Origin: Mercurialis annua
Taxonomy: Eukaryota; Streptophyta; Magnoliopsida; Malpighiales; Euphorbiaceae
Direction: 5' to 3'
Length of the DNA: 64,000 nt
Assembly: GCF_937616625.2 (NCBI RefSeq)
Contig: NC_065572.1
Location: 42,683,653-42,747,652, forward strand
A model generated the notes under the pieces. It worked only from the letters and a program-made list of their open reading frames with translations. It was not told the origin of the DNA and made no database searches. Numbering within the stretch: position 1 is the first letter of the stretch; each line of letters begins with the position of its first letter. A program made the translations under genes and the position numbers. Below are positions 13,199-25,072 of the stretch, in pieces.

Positions 13199-13778
13199 AC
13201 GAAACAAAACCAATTGTTTCATCTTTTTAGAAATTTAAGCCAAACAATTACAAACGTTATGAAACAAATCCAAACGTTTCACCTTTTTAGTGATTTAAGC
13301 CAAACATTTACAAACATTACGAAACAAATCCAAATGTTTCACCTTTTTAGAGATTTAAGCCAAATGTTTAAAAACGGTACGAAACAAATCTAAACGTTTC
13401 ACCTTTTAAGCTATTTAAGCCAAACGCTTACCTACATTACGAAACAAAACCAAATATTTTCCCATTTTAGCGATTTAAGCCAAATGTTTAAAACATTACG
13501 AAACAAATTCAAACTTTTCGCATTTTTAGCAATTTAAGCCAAACGTTTACAAACGTTATGAAACAAATCCAAACGTTTCTCCTTTTTAAAGATTTAAGCC
13601 AAACATATACCGACGTTACGAAACAAAACCAAACGTTTAAAATGTTACAAAACAAATCCAAACATTTCACATTTTTAGCGATTTAAGCCAAACCTTTGCA
13701 AACGTTACAAAACAAAACCAAGCATTTCACCTTTTTAGTAATTTAAGCCAAACATTTACAAACATTACAAAACAAATC
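13199..13778. repeat. 60-bp satellite array, segment 2
   Basis: Satellite resumes between the MITE and the solo LTR, with about ten monomers carrying the same CpG-type variants. The first nine bases are the MITE's right TSD, and the last five (13774-13778, AAATC) are the left TSD of the following LTR. No other content is seen. Confidence 0.95.
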
Positions 13779-13919
13779 TGTAATATCCCGGACAATTTTT
13801 AAATTTTTCTAAATGTGATTTCGGAAATAATTTGAGTCTTTTTCGTTTGGCGGTTCGATTCGTAGTTTAATTTTTGGATCGGTTCAATTTTAATATTTTT
13901 GTATGGGTCTTTTTATTTT

Positions 13920-14162
13920 GGTGGTTCAACCAAAAGGTTGAACCACCACCATTGAATCAGGTCTCGAAAGAGATCTGACTTAATTGTGTTTAGTCTCATT
14001 CGAGAATTGGAATTCTCGAACGAGACACCAGCATTTGAGCCGAGCCTCGTTCGAGAATTCCAATTCTCGAACGAGAGCCTAGTGTTTAATGCCTGGTCTA
14101 TTTTGAGACCAGGGTTCTCGAACAAGAACCAGCTTTAAATTGCTGTTCTCGTTCGAGAACAG
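13920..14162 (+). other. Seven-hairpin cluster in the solo LTR (copy 1)
   Basis: Seven inverted repeats follow one another in 243 bp. (1) 13920-13947: arms GGTGGTTCAACC and GGTTGAACCACC around AAAA. (2) 13958-13977: arms CAGGTCTC and GAGATCTG around GAAA. (3) 13993-14026: 16-bp arms around GG with one mismatch. (4) 14046-14075: arms CTCGTTCGAGAATT and AATTCTCGAACGAG around CC. (5) 14092-14113: CCTGGTCT and AGACCAGG around six bases. (6) 14113-14130: GGTTCT and AGAACC. (7) 14143-14162: arms CTGTTCTCG and CGAGAACAG around TT. A TCTCGTTCGAGA-like core recurs. The function is unknown; a structured RNA leader or a regulatory array is possible. Confidence 0.85.
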
Positions 14163-15349
14163 CCGTACCCTTACGAGGATGGTATTTTGGACCAGAATTA
14201 CTATTCTTCTGAATCCGTATTTTGATCAAACTCAAACCCTAATATCTTTCCCGCACTGCAAACTAACCCTAGCCTCCATCCTCTTATTGTTTCGCTGTGA
14301 AATCGTTGCTCAATTTCCTTCCAAAGTCATGTGTTCATCGGTAAGACTTTTATGTTCATCATTTCAGATTTTGCTTTCAATGACACTTTGGAAATTTTGA
14401 TCGTTCTCTTTTATTTTTGGATCGAAATAAGTTCCGTCTGGTCCCATTGATTATAGACTCACGTATCTACGATTCCCTATCTTGTTTACGCTAAACGGTA
14501 CGGTATCGATCTCGTTTCAATCGCCGTCGTTTTATCGTATATCTAAATTCTGTTTCTTATATATGTCTTCTGCCGTTGTTCTTGAGCCATTAGATTTGAT
14601 ATTTTTATGATTGTTACCATCCTTGATTATTGGGTCATCAGAATCGTTTGAGTTGTGTTGTGTCGTTGTGTTATTTGCCGTTCGTTTAGTCGTCGCCTAG
14701 AGTTGGATTCTGCCATTCCTTAATTTGTTACTGCTTTGAGTATGAGTATTTGATTAATGGTTGTTGTTGGCTTAAGATCATGCTAAGTATTGTTAAGTTC
14801 CTTTAGGTTTGTTTAATGGTTAGGCTAGCTCAGCAAACTACATATCAATGGATTTATACTTGTTGAATGCAATTACAAGCATGGCGGGATTGTTTTGTCT
14901 ATTTCAATGAAGAAGAAGATGGTCAATTACTCCATATGATCACCAAAATGTTTTATCTTAAACAAATAAATGCTAAGGTTAATTATAGTTAGATTTGGTG
15001 TTAATATTAATTTTCGAATCTCGGTTGCTTCATAAATTAGAAATTTGTAAACGATAAGTGTTTTACAAACTTAGGTTAACATATAATTGAAAATCAAAGT
15101 GGATAAATTACTATTTAGCCCCTGAACATTTTAAACTTAGGTGATTAAATTATTGGTTATAACTTTATATTTCATTTTAAATTATAATAACTGTATTTAA
15201 TTAAGAATATCAATTTGGCATGAAATTGACTAAATTACAATTTAGCCCCCGAACTTATTTTATAACTTAATTAAGTGGATTTTTGGTTGGTAACTCTATA
15301 TGTTGTTTTAATTATAACAAAAGCAATTAAATTGATCTCGGATATCAAA

Positions 15350-15460
15350 TTGGCTAAAGTACAGTTTAGTTCCTAATTGGCTAAAGTACAGTTTAGTCCC
15401 TAAAATGGCTAAAGTACAGTTTAGTCCCTAAATTGGCCAAAGTTCAATTTAGTCCCTAAA
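15350..15460 (+). repeat. 27-28-bp minisatellite inside the LTR (copy 1)
   Basis: Four imperfect units start at about 15350, 15377, 15405 and 15433. Each reads TTGGCTAAAGTACAGTTTAG followed by TCCCTAA, with small changes. Two more degenerate relatives carrying ATTTAGCCCC lie upstream near 15110-15130 and 15232-15250, within longer AT-rich repeats of about 120 bp. The repeat is present unchanged in the second copy at about 45700-45810. Confidence 0.8.
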
Positions 15461-16835
15461 CTTTTAAAAACTTAATTTAGTTAAGTTTTTGATTTGTAAC
15501 TTGGGTTACTTGAAGTTAAATTTATTGGGTTCTGTTTTAAAAATTGATTTATTATTTTATCAAAGTTGATTATACAATTATAAACTATGGTTTATAATTG
15601 GATATGATTATATTTATTTTATCAAAGTAAATTTTTTTGGAATTATAAACTCTGATTTATATTTTGATAAAATATTTTGGGTCGGGTTAGACTTGGGTCA
15701 CCCGACATGTGAGGTAGCTTGGTATTGGTAACTCGGCTAATCCAATATTTGAAAAAATGGATTTAAGTTATTATTTATTTATTATTTAAGTAATATTTTT
15801 CGGAACGTATTTTAAAGTGGAAACCCAATAGACTTTGCTTAATTATTTGAGTATTGTGTTACTCGATGTGATTCAGTTTGACTCGGTCATTACATGATTA
15901 ATTGTTCATTTTATTCTTGCTACGTTTATGCTTGACTCGGTATTGTGCTAGTCTTATGTGGTGTCTAGTATTCTTACAGTTAGGGGTTGGATGGATTTTA
16001 ACTTATATATTGTTTTAGACCCGTCGACTGCTCGTGTTTCGGAGTCTACGTAGGGTTAGCTGTTTGCCAAGATTCACGTGGATAAGCAAGCAGTGAGTTT
16101 GTAGTGCTATTTACAGCTTTATTAAGTACCGCAATTTATTTTAGTATTATCAATGTTTTCGAATTGTTTTAAGCGATAATGGATCTGGATTGAAACGAGC
16201 TACTCGATAGGCTTGTATCGAGACCTTGTGCACCGGTAAATACTCTGTGATCGGCAGACTAAGGTCTTGCTTACGCTGGTAATTTGACGAGGATTTGTTC
16301 CCGTCCACTTTGGGGTTTTTCAGTATGCTATGTCATACTTACGCTGGGATCATTTCAATACTGTTATTTCATAATCATATTATATTAGTATAAAAGGTTT
16401 TGATTTAAGGGTTTTAAACTTAATAAATGTAAATAGTATTGCGAACTCATCTCAATATATCTGACCCCGTTGTTTTCCCCAAATTTTCCAAGTTTATGAT
16501 TTGAAAGCTGGTCCACTACAATCCTTTTATTCTTCGGAGGTTTATTTTATTATAAATAAATTGTCAAACTGATTTTTATTCTTAGACCGCAGTAGTAAAC
16601 TAGAAGTCCATATAAAATTTTATGTTTGTCAGATTGGTCTGCCTGGCTTTATTTTATGCTTTGACATACTTATTTGTTTAACTCTGGTTATTTCTTAATT
16701 AATATAAGTAATTATATTTAAGTTGTTATATTACTTTGTATGTTTGATTTTTATCCGCAAGGCTTGCTGCGGGTTTTGGTACAACCATACCCATTCCCTA
16801 GCGCCAGTCGCGATCCATGAAATTGGGTCGTGACA

Positions 16836-19800
16836 AAATCCAAGCGTTTCAACTCTTTAGCAATTTAAGCCAGACGTTTACAAATGTTACGAAATAAATC
16901 CAAACGTTTCCTCTTTTTTTTGCGATTTCGCCTCTTAAGCGTTTCACCTTTTTAGCGATTTAAGCCAAAGGTTTACAAACTGTACGAAACAAATCCAAAC
17001 GTTTCACTTTTTGAGCGATTTAAGCCAAATGTTTATAAATTCTACGAAACAAATCCAAACGTTCCACCTTTTAAGCAATTTGAGTCAAACGTTTATAAAA
17101 GTTACGAAACAAATCCAAGTGTTTCTCCTTTTAAGCAATTTAAGCCAAATGCATACAAACGTTACAAAACAAATTAAAGCGTTTCACCTTTTTAGCAATT
17201 TAAGCCAAACGTTTACAAAGGTTACGAAGAAAATCCAAACGTTTACAAACAATACGAAACAAATCCAAACCTTTCACCTTTTGAGCGATTTAAGCAACAC
17301 GTTTATAAACGTTACGAAACAAATCCAAACGTTTCACCTTTTCAGCGATTTAAGGCAAACGTTTACAAACGTTATGAAATAAAACCAAACGTTTAAAACG
17401 TTACGAAACAAATCCAAACGTTCTACACTTTTAGCAATTCAAACTAAATGTTTACAAACATTACGAAACAAAACCAATCGTTTCATCTTTTTAGCAATTT
17501 AAGCCAAACATTTACAAACGTTACGAAACAAATCCAAGCGTTTCACCTTTTTAGAAATTTAAGCCAATCGTTTACAAACGTTACGAAACAAATTCAAACA
17601 TTTAACCTTTTTAGCAATTTTAGCCAAACGTTTACAAATGTTACGAAACAAATTCAAACGTTTCCCCGTTTTAGCGATTTAAGCCAAACGTTTAAAACAT
17701 TACGAAACAAATCCAAAAATTTCACCTTTTTAGCGATATAAGACAAACGTTTACAAATGTTATGAAACAAATCCAAGCGTTTCCACCTCTTTAGCAATTT
17801 AAGTCAAAAGTTTATAAACGTTACAAAACAAATCCAAACGTTTCATCTTTTTAGCGATTTAAGCCAAAGGTTTACAAACGGTACGAAAAAAATCCAAACG
17901 TTTTACCTTTTCAGCGATTTAAGTTAAACGTTTATAAACGCTACAAAACAAATCCAAATGTTTCACCTTTTTAGCAATTTATGCCAAACTTTACGAAACA
18001 AAACCAAGTGTTTCACCCTTTTTAGAGATTTAAGCCAAACGTTTAAGCCAAAAGTTTATAAATGGTACGAAACAAATCCAAACGTTTCACCTTTTCAGCG
18101 ATTTAAGCCAAACGCTTACCTACGTTACAAAACAAAATCAAATGCTTTACAATTTTAGCGATTTAAGCCAAATGTTTAAAACGTTACGAAAAAAATCCAA
18201 ACGTTTCACCTTTTTAGTGATTTATGCCAAACGTTTAGAAACGATAAAAAACAAATCCAAATGTTTCCCCTTTTTAGCGATTTAAGCCAAACGTTTACAA
18301 ACGTTACGAAATAATTCCAAACTTTTTCACCTTTTGAGCGATTTAAGCCAAACGTTTATAAACGTTACGAAACAAATCCAAACGCTTCACCTTTTTAGCG
18401 ATATAAGCCAAATGTTTACAAACATTACGAAACAAAACCAAACATTTAAAACGTTACGAAACAAATCCAAACGTTTCATATTTTTTGCGATTTTAGCCAA
18501 ACGTTTACAAACATTACGAAACAAAACCAATCGTTTCATCTTTTTAGAAATTTCAGCCAAAAAATTACAAACGTTATGAAACAAATCCAAACATTTAACC
18601 TTTTTAGCGATTTAAGCCAAACCTTTACAAACTTTACGAAACAAAACAAAGCATTTCACCTTTTTAGTAATTTAAGCCAAACGTTTACAAAAATTACAAA
18701 ACAAATCCAAGCGTTTCAACTCTTTAGCAATTTAAGCTAGACGTTTACAAATGTTACGAAACAAATCCAAAAGTTTCCTCGTTTTTTGCGATTTCGCCTC
18801 TTAAGTGTTTCACCTTTTTAGCGATTTAAGCCAAAGGTTTACAAACTGTACGAAATAAATCCAAATGTTTCACTTTTTAAGCGATTTAAGCCAAATGTTT
18901 ATAAACGCTACGAAACAAATTCAAATGTTACCTTTTTAGCACTTTGAGTCAAACGTTTATAAAAGTTACGAAACAAATCTAAGTGTTTCTCCTTTTAAGC
19001 AATTTAAGCCAAATGTATACAAACGTTAAGAAACAAATTAAAGCGTTTCACCTTTTTAGCAATTTAAGCCAAACGTTTACAAAGGTTACGAAGAAAATCC
19101 GAACGTTTCCCCTTTTTAGTGATTTATGCCTAACATTTACAAACGATACGAAACGACTCCAAACGTTTCATCTTTTTAGGGATTTAAGTAACACGTTTCC
19201 AAACGTTACGAAACAAATCCAAACGTTTCACCTTTTAAGCGATTTAAGCCAAACGTTTACAAACGTTACGAAATAAAACAAAACGTTTAAAGCGTTACAA
19301 AACAAATCCAAGCGTTTCACCTTTATAAGAATTTAAGCCAAATGTTTACAAATGCTACGAAATAAATCCAAGCGTTTCACCTTTTTAGCAATTTAAGCCA
19401 AAAGTTTACAAACGTTACAAAACAAATCCAAGCGTTTCACCTTTTTAGAAATTTAAGCCAATAGTTTACAAACGTTACGAAACAAATTCAAATGTTTAAC
19501 CTTTTTAGCAATTTTAGCTAAACATTTACAAATGTTACGAAACAAATTCAAACGTTTAAAATGTTACGAAACAAATCCAAAAATTTCACCTTTTTAGCGA
19601 TTTAAGCCAAACGTTTACAAATGTTACGAAACAATTCCAAACGTTTCCCCTATTTAGCGATTGAAGCCAAACGTTTACAAACATTAGGAAACAAATCCAG
19701 ACGTTTCCCATTTTTAGCAATTTAAGCTAAACGTTTACAATCGTTACAAAACAAAACCAACCGTTTCACCTTTTTAGCAATTTAAGACAAACGTTTACAA

Positions 19801-21844
19801 ATGTTACGAAACAAATCCAAGAATTTCCACCTCTTTAGCAATTTAAGTCAAACGTTTACAAACGTCACGAAACAAATCTAAACGTTTCATCTTTTTAGCG
19901 ATTTAAACCAAAGGTTTACAAACGGTACGAAAAAAATCCAAACATTTCACCTTTTCAGCGATTTAAGTTAAACGTTTATAAACGCTACAAAACAAATCCA
20001 AACATTTCACCTTTTTAGCAATTTATGCCAAACGTTACTCAACAAAACCAAGTGTTTCACCCTTTTTAGAGATTTAAGACAAATGTTTAAGCCAAACATT
20101 TATAAATGGTACGAAACAAATCCAAACGTTTTCCCTTTTCAGCGATTTAAGCCAAACGCTTACCTACGTTACAAAACAAAACCAAATGCTTTACAATTTT
20201 AGCGATTTAAGCCAAATGTTTAAAACGTTACGAAAAAAATCCAAACGTTTCACCTTTTTAGTGATCTAAGACAAACGTTTACAAACGATAAAAAACAAAT
20301 CCAAATGTTTCCCCTTTTTTAGCGATTTAAGCCAAACGTTTACAAACGTTACGAAATAATTCCAAACTTTTTCACCTTTTGAGCGATTTAAGCCAAACTT
20401 TTACAAACGTTACGATACAAATCCAAAAGTTTCACCTTTTCAACGATTTAAGTCAAACGTTTACAAACGTTACGAAACAAATCCAAACGTTTCATCTTTT
20501 TAGCGATATAAGCCAAATGTTTACAAACATTACGAAACAAAACCAAACGTTTAAAACCTTACAAAACAAATCCAAACGTTTCATATTTTTAACGATTTTA
20601 GCCAAACGTTTACAAACATTACGAAACAAAACCAATTGTTTCATCTTTTTAGAAATTTAAGCCAAACAATTACTAATGTTATGAAGCAAATCCAAATGTT
20701 TCACCTTTTTAGCCATTTAAGCCAAACCTTTACAAACATTACGAAACAAATCCAAATGTTTCACCTTTTAGCAATTTAAGCCAAACATTTATAAACATTA
20801 CGAAACAAAACCAATCGTTTCATCTTTTTAGCAATTTTAGCCAAACGTTACGAAACAAATCCAAGTGTTTCAACTTTTTCACAATTCAAGCCAATCGTTT
20901 ACAACCGTTACGAAATAAAACCAAACGTTTCACCTTTTTTAGCAATTTTAGCAAAAATTTTACAAACGTTACGAAACAAATCCAAGTGTTTCACCTTTTT
21001 AGCAATTTAACCCAAATATTTGTTTACAAACGTTACGAAACAAAACCAAATGTTTCCCCTTTTTAGCAATTTAAGCCAATTGTTTACAAACGTTACGAAA
21101 CAAATCCAAGCATTTCACCTTTTTAGCAATTTAAGCCAATCATTTACAACCGTTACAAAACAAAACTAAACGTTTCACCTTTTTAGCAATATTAGCCAAA
21201 CGTTTACAAACGTTACGAAACAAATCCAATTGTTTCACCTTTTTAGCAATTTAATCCATATATTTGTTTACAACCGTTACAAAGCAAATCCAAACGTTTC
21301 ACCTTTTTAGTAATTTAAGCCAAACATTTACAGACGTTACGAAACAAATCCATATGTTTCACCTTATTAGCGATTTAAGCCAAACGTTAAAAATGCTACG
21401 AAACAAATCAAAACGTTTAAAACGTTACGAAACAAACATTACGAAACATATCTAAAGGTTTACAAACGTTACGAAACAAAACCAAACGTTTCACCGTTTT
21501 AGCGATTTACGTTTACAAACGTTACGAAATAAAACAAAATGTTTCACCTTTTTAGCGATTTAAGCCATATGTTTACAAACGTTACGAAACAAAACCAAAC
21601 GTTTCACCTTTTTAGAGATTTACGCAAAACGTTTACAAACGTTACGAAACGAAACTAAACATTTAAAATGTTCGAAACAAATCCAAACGTTTTATATTTT
21701 TAGCGATTTATGCCAAACCTTTACTAATGATGCGAAACAAAACAAAAAGTTTCACCATTTTAGTAATTTAAGCGAAATGTTAACAAACGTTAGGAATCAA
21801 CTCCAAGCGTTTCACCTTTTTAGAAATTTAAACGAAACGTTTAC
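16836..21844. repeat. 60-bp satellite array, segment 3
   Basis: About 5 kb of uninterrupted satellite lies between the two solo LTRs. It contains two occurrences each of several marker variants. The poly-T/GCGATTTCGCCTC chimera has its GCGATTTCG at 16922 and 18787. The CCACCTC monomer is at 17783 and 19827. An extended GTTTAAGCCAAA monomer is near 18036 and 20085. These imply an internal higher-order period of about 1.86-2.05 kb. A half-monomer (30 bp) present in the sister copy is missing near 19551-19558. No gene is seen. Confidence 0.95.
16910..16939. repeat. Chimeric poly-T marker monomer
   Basis: Here the usual CCTTTTTAGCGATTTAAG core is expanded to CCTC, a T-run and GCGATTTCGCCTCTTAAG. 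The rare variant recurs with its GCGATTTCG at 18787, 30548, 34356, 47271, 49135 and 60896. Spacings are 1865 bp (first pair), 3808 bp (30548 to 34356) and 1864 bp (47271 to 49135). It is therefore a useful phase marker for the higher-order structure. T-run length differs between occurrences. Confidence 0.85.
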
Positions 21845-24800
21845 TGTCACGACCCGATTCTCGGCGTCGAGACCGGCGCTAGGGAATGGGAGTGGTTGCT
21901 CCGAAACCCGTAGCAAGCCTTAAAATACATTAAAAATCACTTAAAAAATTTCGCGGAATTCAATTCATTTTCGAACATTTTAAAATCGCAGTTTAAAACG
22001 TTCTTATAAAATTAACATTTAAAACATGCACATAATTTTCTCTTTTTAATTATTGCATTTTAGTTTCAAAACCATTTCACTATGGTTTATCATGCATCTC
22101 ATTATGCATACCATCTTACTATGGTAATTACTGCATTTCACTATGCAGGCCATTTCATTATGGACTTAACCGCATTTCATTATGCAGACCATTTCATTAT
22201 GGATTTAACTGCATTTCATTATGCAGATGCGCTCGCCGCATTTTGTACTCGTGCAGTCGCTCGGACTTTCGCACAGCATTCACATATTACATATTATTAG
22301 AGTTTAAGCGTTATAATAAAATATAAAGCATAAATAAGTCCAACGACTACTAAGGTATCACCGTTCATTATTCTAGCTACTGCAACTCTAGACACATAAA
22401 GGAAAGTCATTCTCACTTTATTCAAGCCATGGATTTCCGGAACAAGAAATTGGAAATCCACACGTCAAACTACTCGCCTGTAAAAATATTAAATTCAACG
22501 GGGTCAGTTATAAAAACTGCGTGAATGCGTACAACATGTACTAATAAACATTAATATGAAAGCAATGTATTCCAGATTACCGATTCATATGAAACCCTAA
22601 CCATGATTCATGTTCCTATATGCTTTCAAAACAGGAAACATAAATATTCCACATCATTTCATTATATTCGGGTTAACCTTTTCATGGCCGTATTTATTCA
22701 TTTCTTTTGTACTTTAGCCCGTCAAATCTGATCATTCATCTTTTACGTATGTGAAGGTCTTTAGACTCTTTCACCATACAACAGATTTCGGCAGTACATA
22801 TATACCGTCGCCATTTCACTTTTTATTAAAAGGTTCAACCTCTCAGATCTCGGCAGTTTCTCTTTACTGCCTTTGGTCGTCTATATTCCGTTGTCTCTGA
22901 AGATTTGTTCACACAGAGTCTAGGCCGTCGCCAGGATTCACACAGTACATTCACATGCAACCCATTCTAAATGCAATACCGATGATCACACAGCACGATT
23001 GCCGCCCAATAGTAAGCATGTTTCAATGAATCTAAATCGGTTTCAAAACTATGTATAATAGTTCATGCGATTTAAATTCAAAATAAAATAAAGCATTTTG
23101 CAAATCATGTAAAGCAGTTCGCAATATTTTTAATACTAATATTTAGCAGTATAAGTTGTAAACACACTCACAGTACTCGCTTATTCCAAATATAAAAATA
23201 TCACCCGTCGAATATTCAAAACCTTTGCTCGCCGGTTTCCGCGACAAAACTCGCTGGATCTAATTAACAGATTAAACATTAATAAATGTATTAACTCTAA
23301 ATTCTAGGATAAACTCTAGACCGACTCAACCATATAAACCACATAATCACAAACCAAATTTGATTCCGACTATCTCTTTCCGCGTCATCGTATTTCTATA
23401 CGATACACTCTATTCACATTAGTTTATTTAATTCAATAAATAAACATAGAATTATAATTTCATATAATTCTAACACACATTCAATTCACATAATTTTCTA
23501 AAAATACACTTTTAGAAAATCTCAACAAATATACCACAATTCATAAATAACCAAAAATATTTTTCCGTAAAATATTTTTGACCCGGGGCTCGGCCCCCCT
23601 TATTTTCTGCCAAAATCATTTCGGCACTAACTGCTGCCAAATGAGTTTAGAACTGAGCCAACATGCTCTGTCCCCTCTACTCATATTTCTATATTCCGGT
23701 GGTTTTGGCCGGAAAACTCAAAAACGCAAAAAACGCTTAAAAATTCATTTTAAGCCATTTTAATCACCAAAATTCACCAAAATTATTTTTGAACAAATTT
23801 TTAATCTCATCTTTTAAAAATAGCAGCCCATAATTTTTAAAATAATTATTCTCCATTATTTTAACCATTAAAACCGAAATATCAATTAATAATCAAAACC
23901 GATTATTAATCCTTCAAAACCCTTCACAAAAATCAATTAAACTCCACAAATAATTATCAAACATATATCATAAATATTTTAGAATAATTTCTGCCCAGAA
24001 ATTAAAATGACAGTTTTACCCTTTTTAACAATTTTAACCGAATAAACAATGATCAAAATTTAAACCCGGTTACTAAATCACTAAAAATTCACCATTAAAT
24101 ATTTATTTATCATCATTCAAACATTTAGATCAACCTTAAACAAACTCATTTCCAGAAATTTAAAATCATTAGATTTACCCACATTTAAGCATTTTTTTGA
24201 GTTTTAAACTATTAAAAATCGAATTTCAAACCTTTAAATTAACACCCGAATTAATTAACATTATTAATCCACAAAAATCTCACTTTAAAGAATATTTAAT
24301 CCTCATCAAATAGATCAGCCCAGAAATTAAAATAAATAATTTAATTTTCACGGAAAAATTATTTAAAACCGAAACCCATTAAACTAGCAACTAAAACCAA
24401 CTAATTATTTATCAAACATCACATATAAACCATCCTAAGCATGTTTCTAAGATTCAACCAACATCAGCAACTAAAAGTAAGATTTTGAGCTTGAAATTAT
24501 ACCTCAAACGAACATGCAAATACACCTTAACGATCTACACAATATTCCCGACAATTTTCGTGAAGAAATTTTTGAGAGAAAATCAAAGAGTAAAGCTTGG
24601 TGTTGTGAGTTATGGTGTATTCGGCACCCACAAAAATGGAGAAGAAGATTAAAGACTTGGGCACCAAGTTTAGCTTAAGAAAATATCTAGATATTTAGAT
24701 AGCTATTTCAATTATTTACAAGTTTGCCATTAGGGGCATTCTTGTAATTAAATCAAACTCTAGGGGCAAAATAAATTCAACTTTACCAAATATTCAAAAC

Positions 24801-25072
24801 ATTAAATCATATCATATGGGCTGAGTTTAAAATATTTTTGGGCCTTTAAAAATATTTAAAATAACTATTTTGACGGTTTTTAGTGAAAAATCGCGAAATT
24901 CACTTTTAACACGTAAAATTGCCAAAAATCAACTTAAGGCAAAACACATACCAAATCACATTTTCACATTTATAAATTCATCACGTGAATTTATTCACTA
25001 TTTTCGAGGTCCTAATCAATTGAAATCAGACACACACGAAAATAAACACTAATAATTCTACGGGGTATTACA
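21845..25072 (-). mobile_element. Solo LTR, reverse orientation (copy 1)
   Basis: This 3228-bp element reads TGTCACGACCCG at its left edge and GGGGTATTACA at its right edge, so in its own orientation it starts TGTAATACCCC and ends CGGGTCGTGACA. A perfect 5-bp TSD, TTTAC, flanks it (21840-21844 and 25073-25077). Its 3' end resembles that of the 13779-16835 LTR (GGCTTGCT(A/G)CGGGTTT, then CCATTCCCTAGCGCC), so the two belong to related Ty3/gypsy-like families, but the bodies are different. No internal coding region or second LTR is present. It contains an alternating micro-palindrome array (22072-22224). Short open frames at 22082-22300, 23578-23763 and 24870-25052 show no domain and are not called genes. 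Confidence 0.92.
22072..22224. repeat. Alternating CCAT...ATGG / GCAT...ATGC micro-palindrome array (copy 1)
   Basis: Eight 14-bp units alternate strictly between CCAT-N6-ATGG and GCAT-N6-ATGC. They start at 22072, 22094, 22111, 22133, 22150, 22172, 22189 and 22211, so spacing alternates 22, 17, 22, 17 and so on, giving a 39-bp tandem period in four copies. The inner six bases are nearly constant (TTCATT, TTCACT, CTCATT or CTTACT). Each unit could form a 4-bp stem; the two stem types alternate. No function is known to me. Confidence 0.88.

Larger units (their letters stand above)
13779..16835 (+). mobile_element. Solo LTR of a Ty3/gypsy-like retrotransposon (copy 1)
   Basis: This 3057-bp element starts TGTAATATCCCGG, ends GGGTCGTGACA and is flanked by a perfect 5-bp duplication, AAATC (13774-13778 and 16836-16840). 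TG...CA ends with a 5-bp TSD define an LTR. Satellite follows immediately, with no primer-binding site, internal region or second LTR, so it is a solo LTR left by LTR-LTR recombination. A 3-kb LTR length fits plant Ty3/gypsy groups such as Tekay/Del, but this is inference because no polyprotein is present. It contains a seven-hairpin cluster (13920-14162), a telobox-like AAACCCTAA at 14234-14242 and a 27-28-bp minisatellite (15350-15460). An 86-codon frame at 14140-14400 has no recognisable domain and is not called a gene. Confidence 0.92.

Noticed and set aside
14234..14242. AAACCCTAA as telomeric repeat
   Set aside because: It is a single telobox-like motif inside an LTR, not an array; it does not indicate a telomere.
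14341..14367. GTAAG...CAG as a small intron in the LTR
   Set aside because: The interval is about 27 bases, too short for a plant intron; GTAAG alone could be a donor, but nothing supports splicing.
14140..14400. 86-codon open frame in the (+) solo LTR, repeated at 44490-44750
   Set aside because: It starts inside the hairpin cluster, has no recognisable domain, and is preserved in both copies only because the LTR pair is about 99.4% identical.
22082..22300. 72-codon open frame with a repeated TAFHYAD-type peptide
   Set aside because: The peptide repeat is the translation of the 39-bp micro-palindrome array; the frame lies antisense within an LTR.
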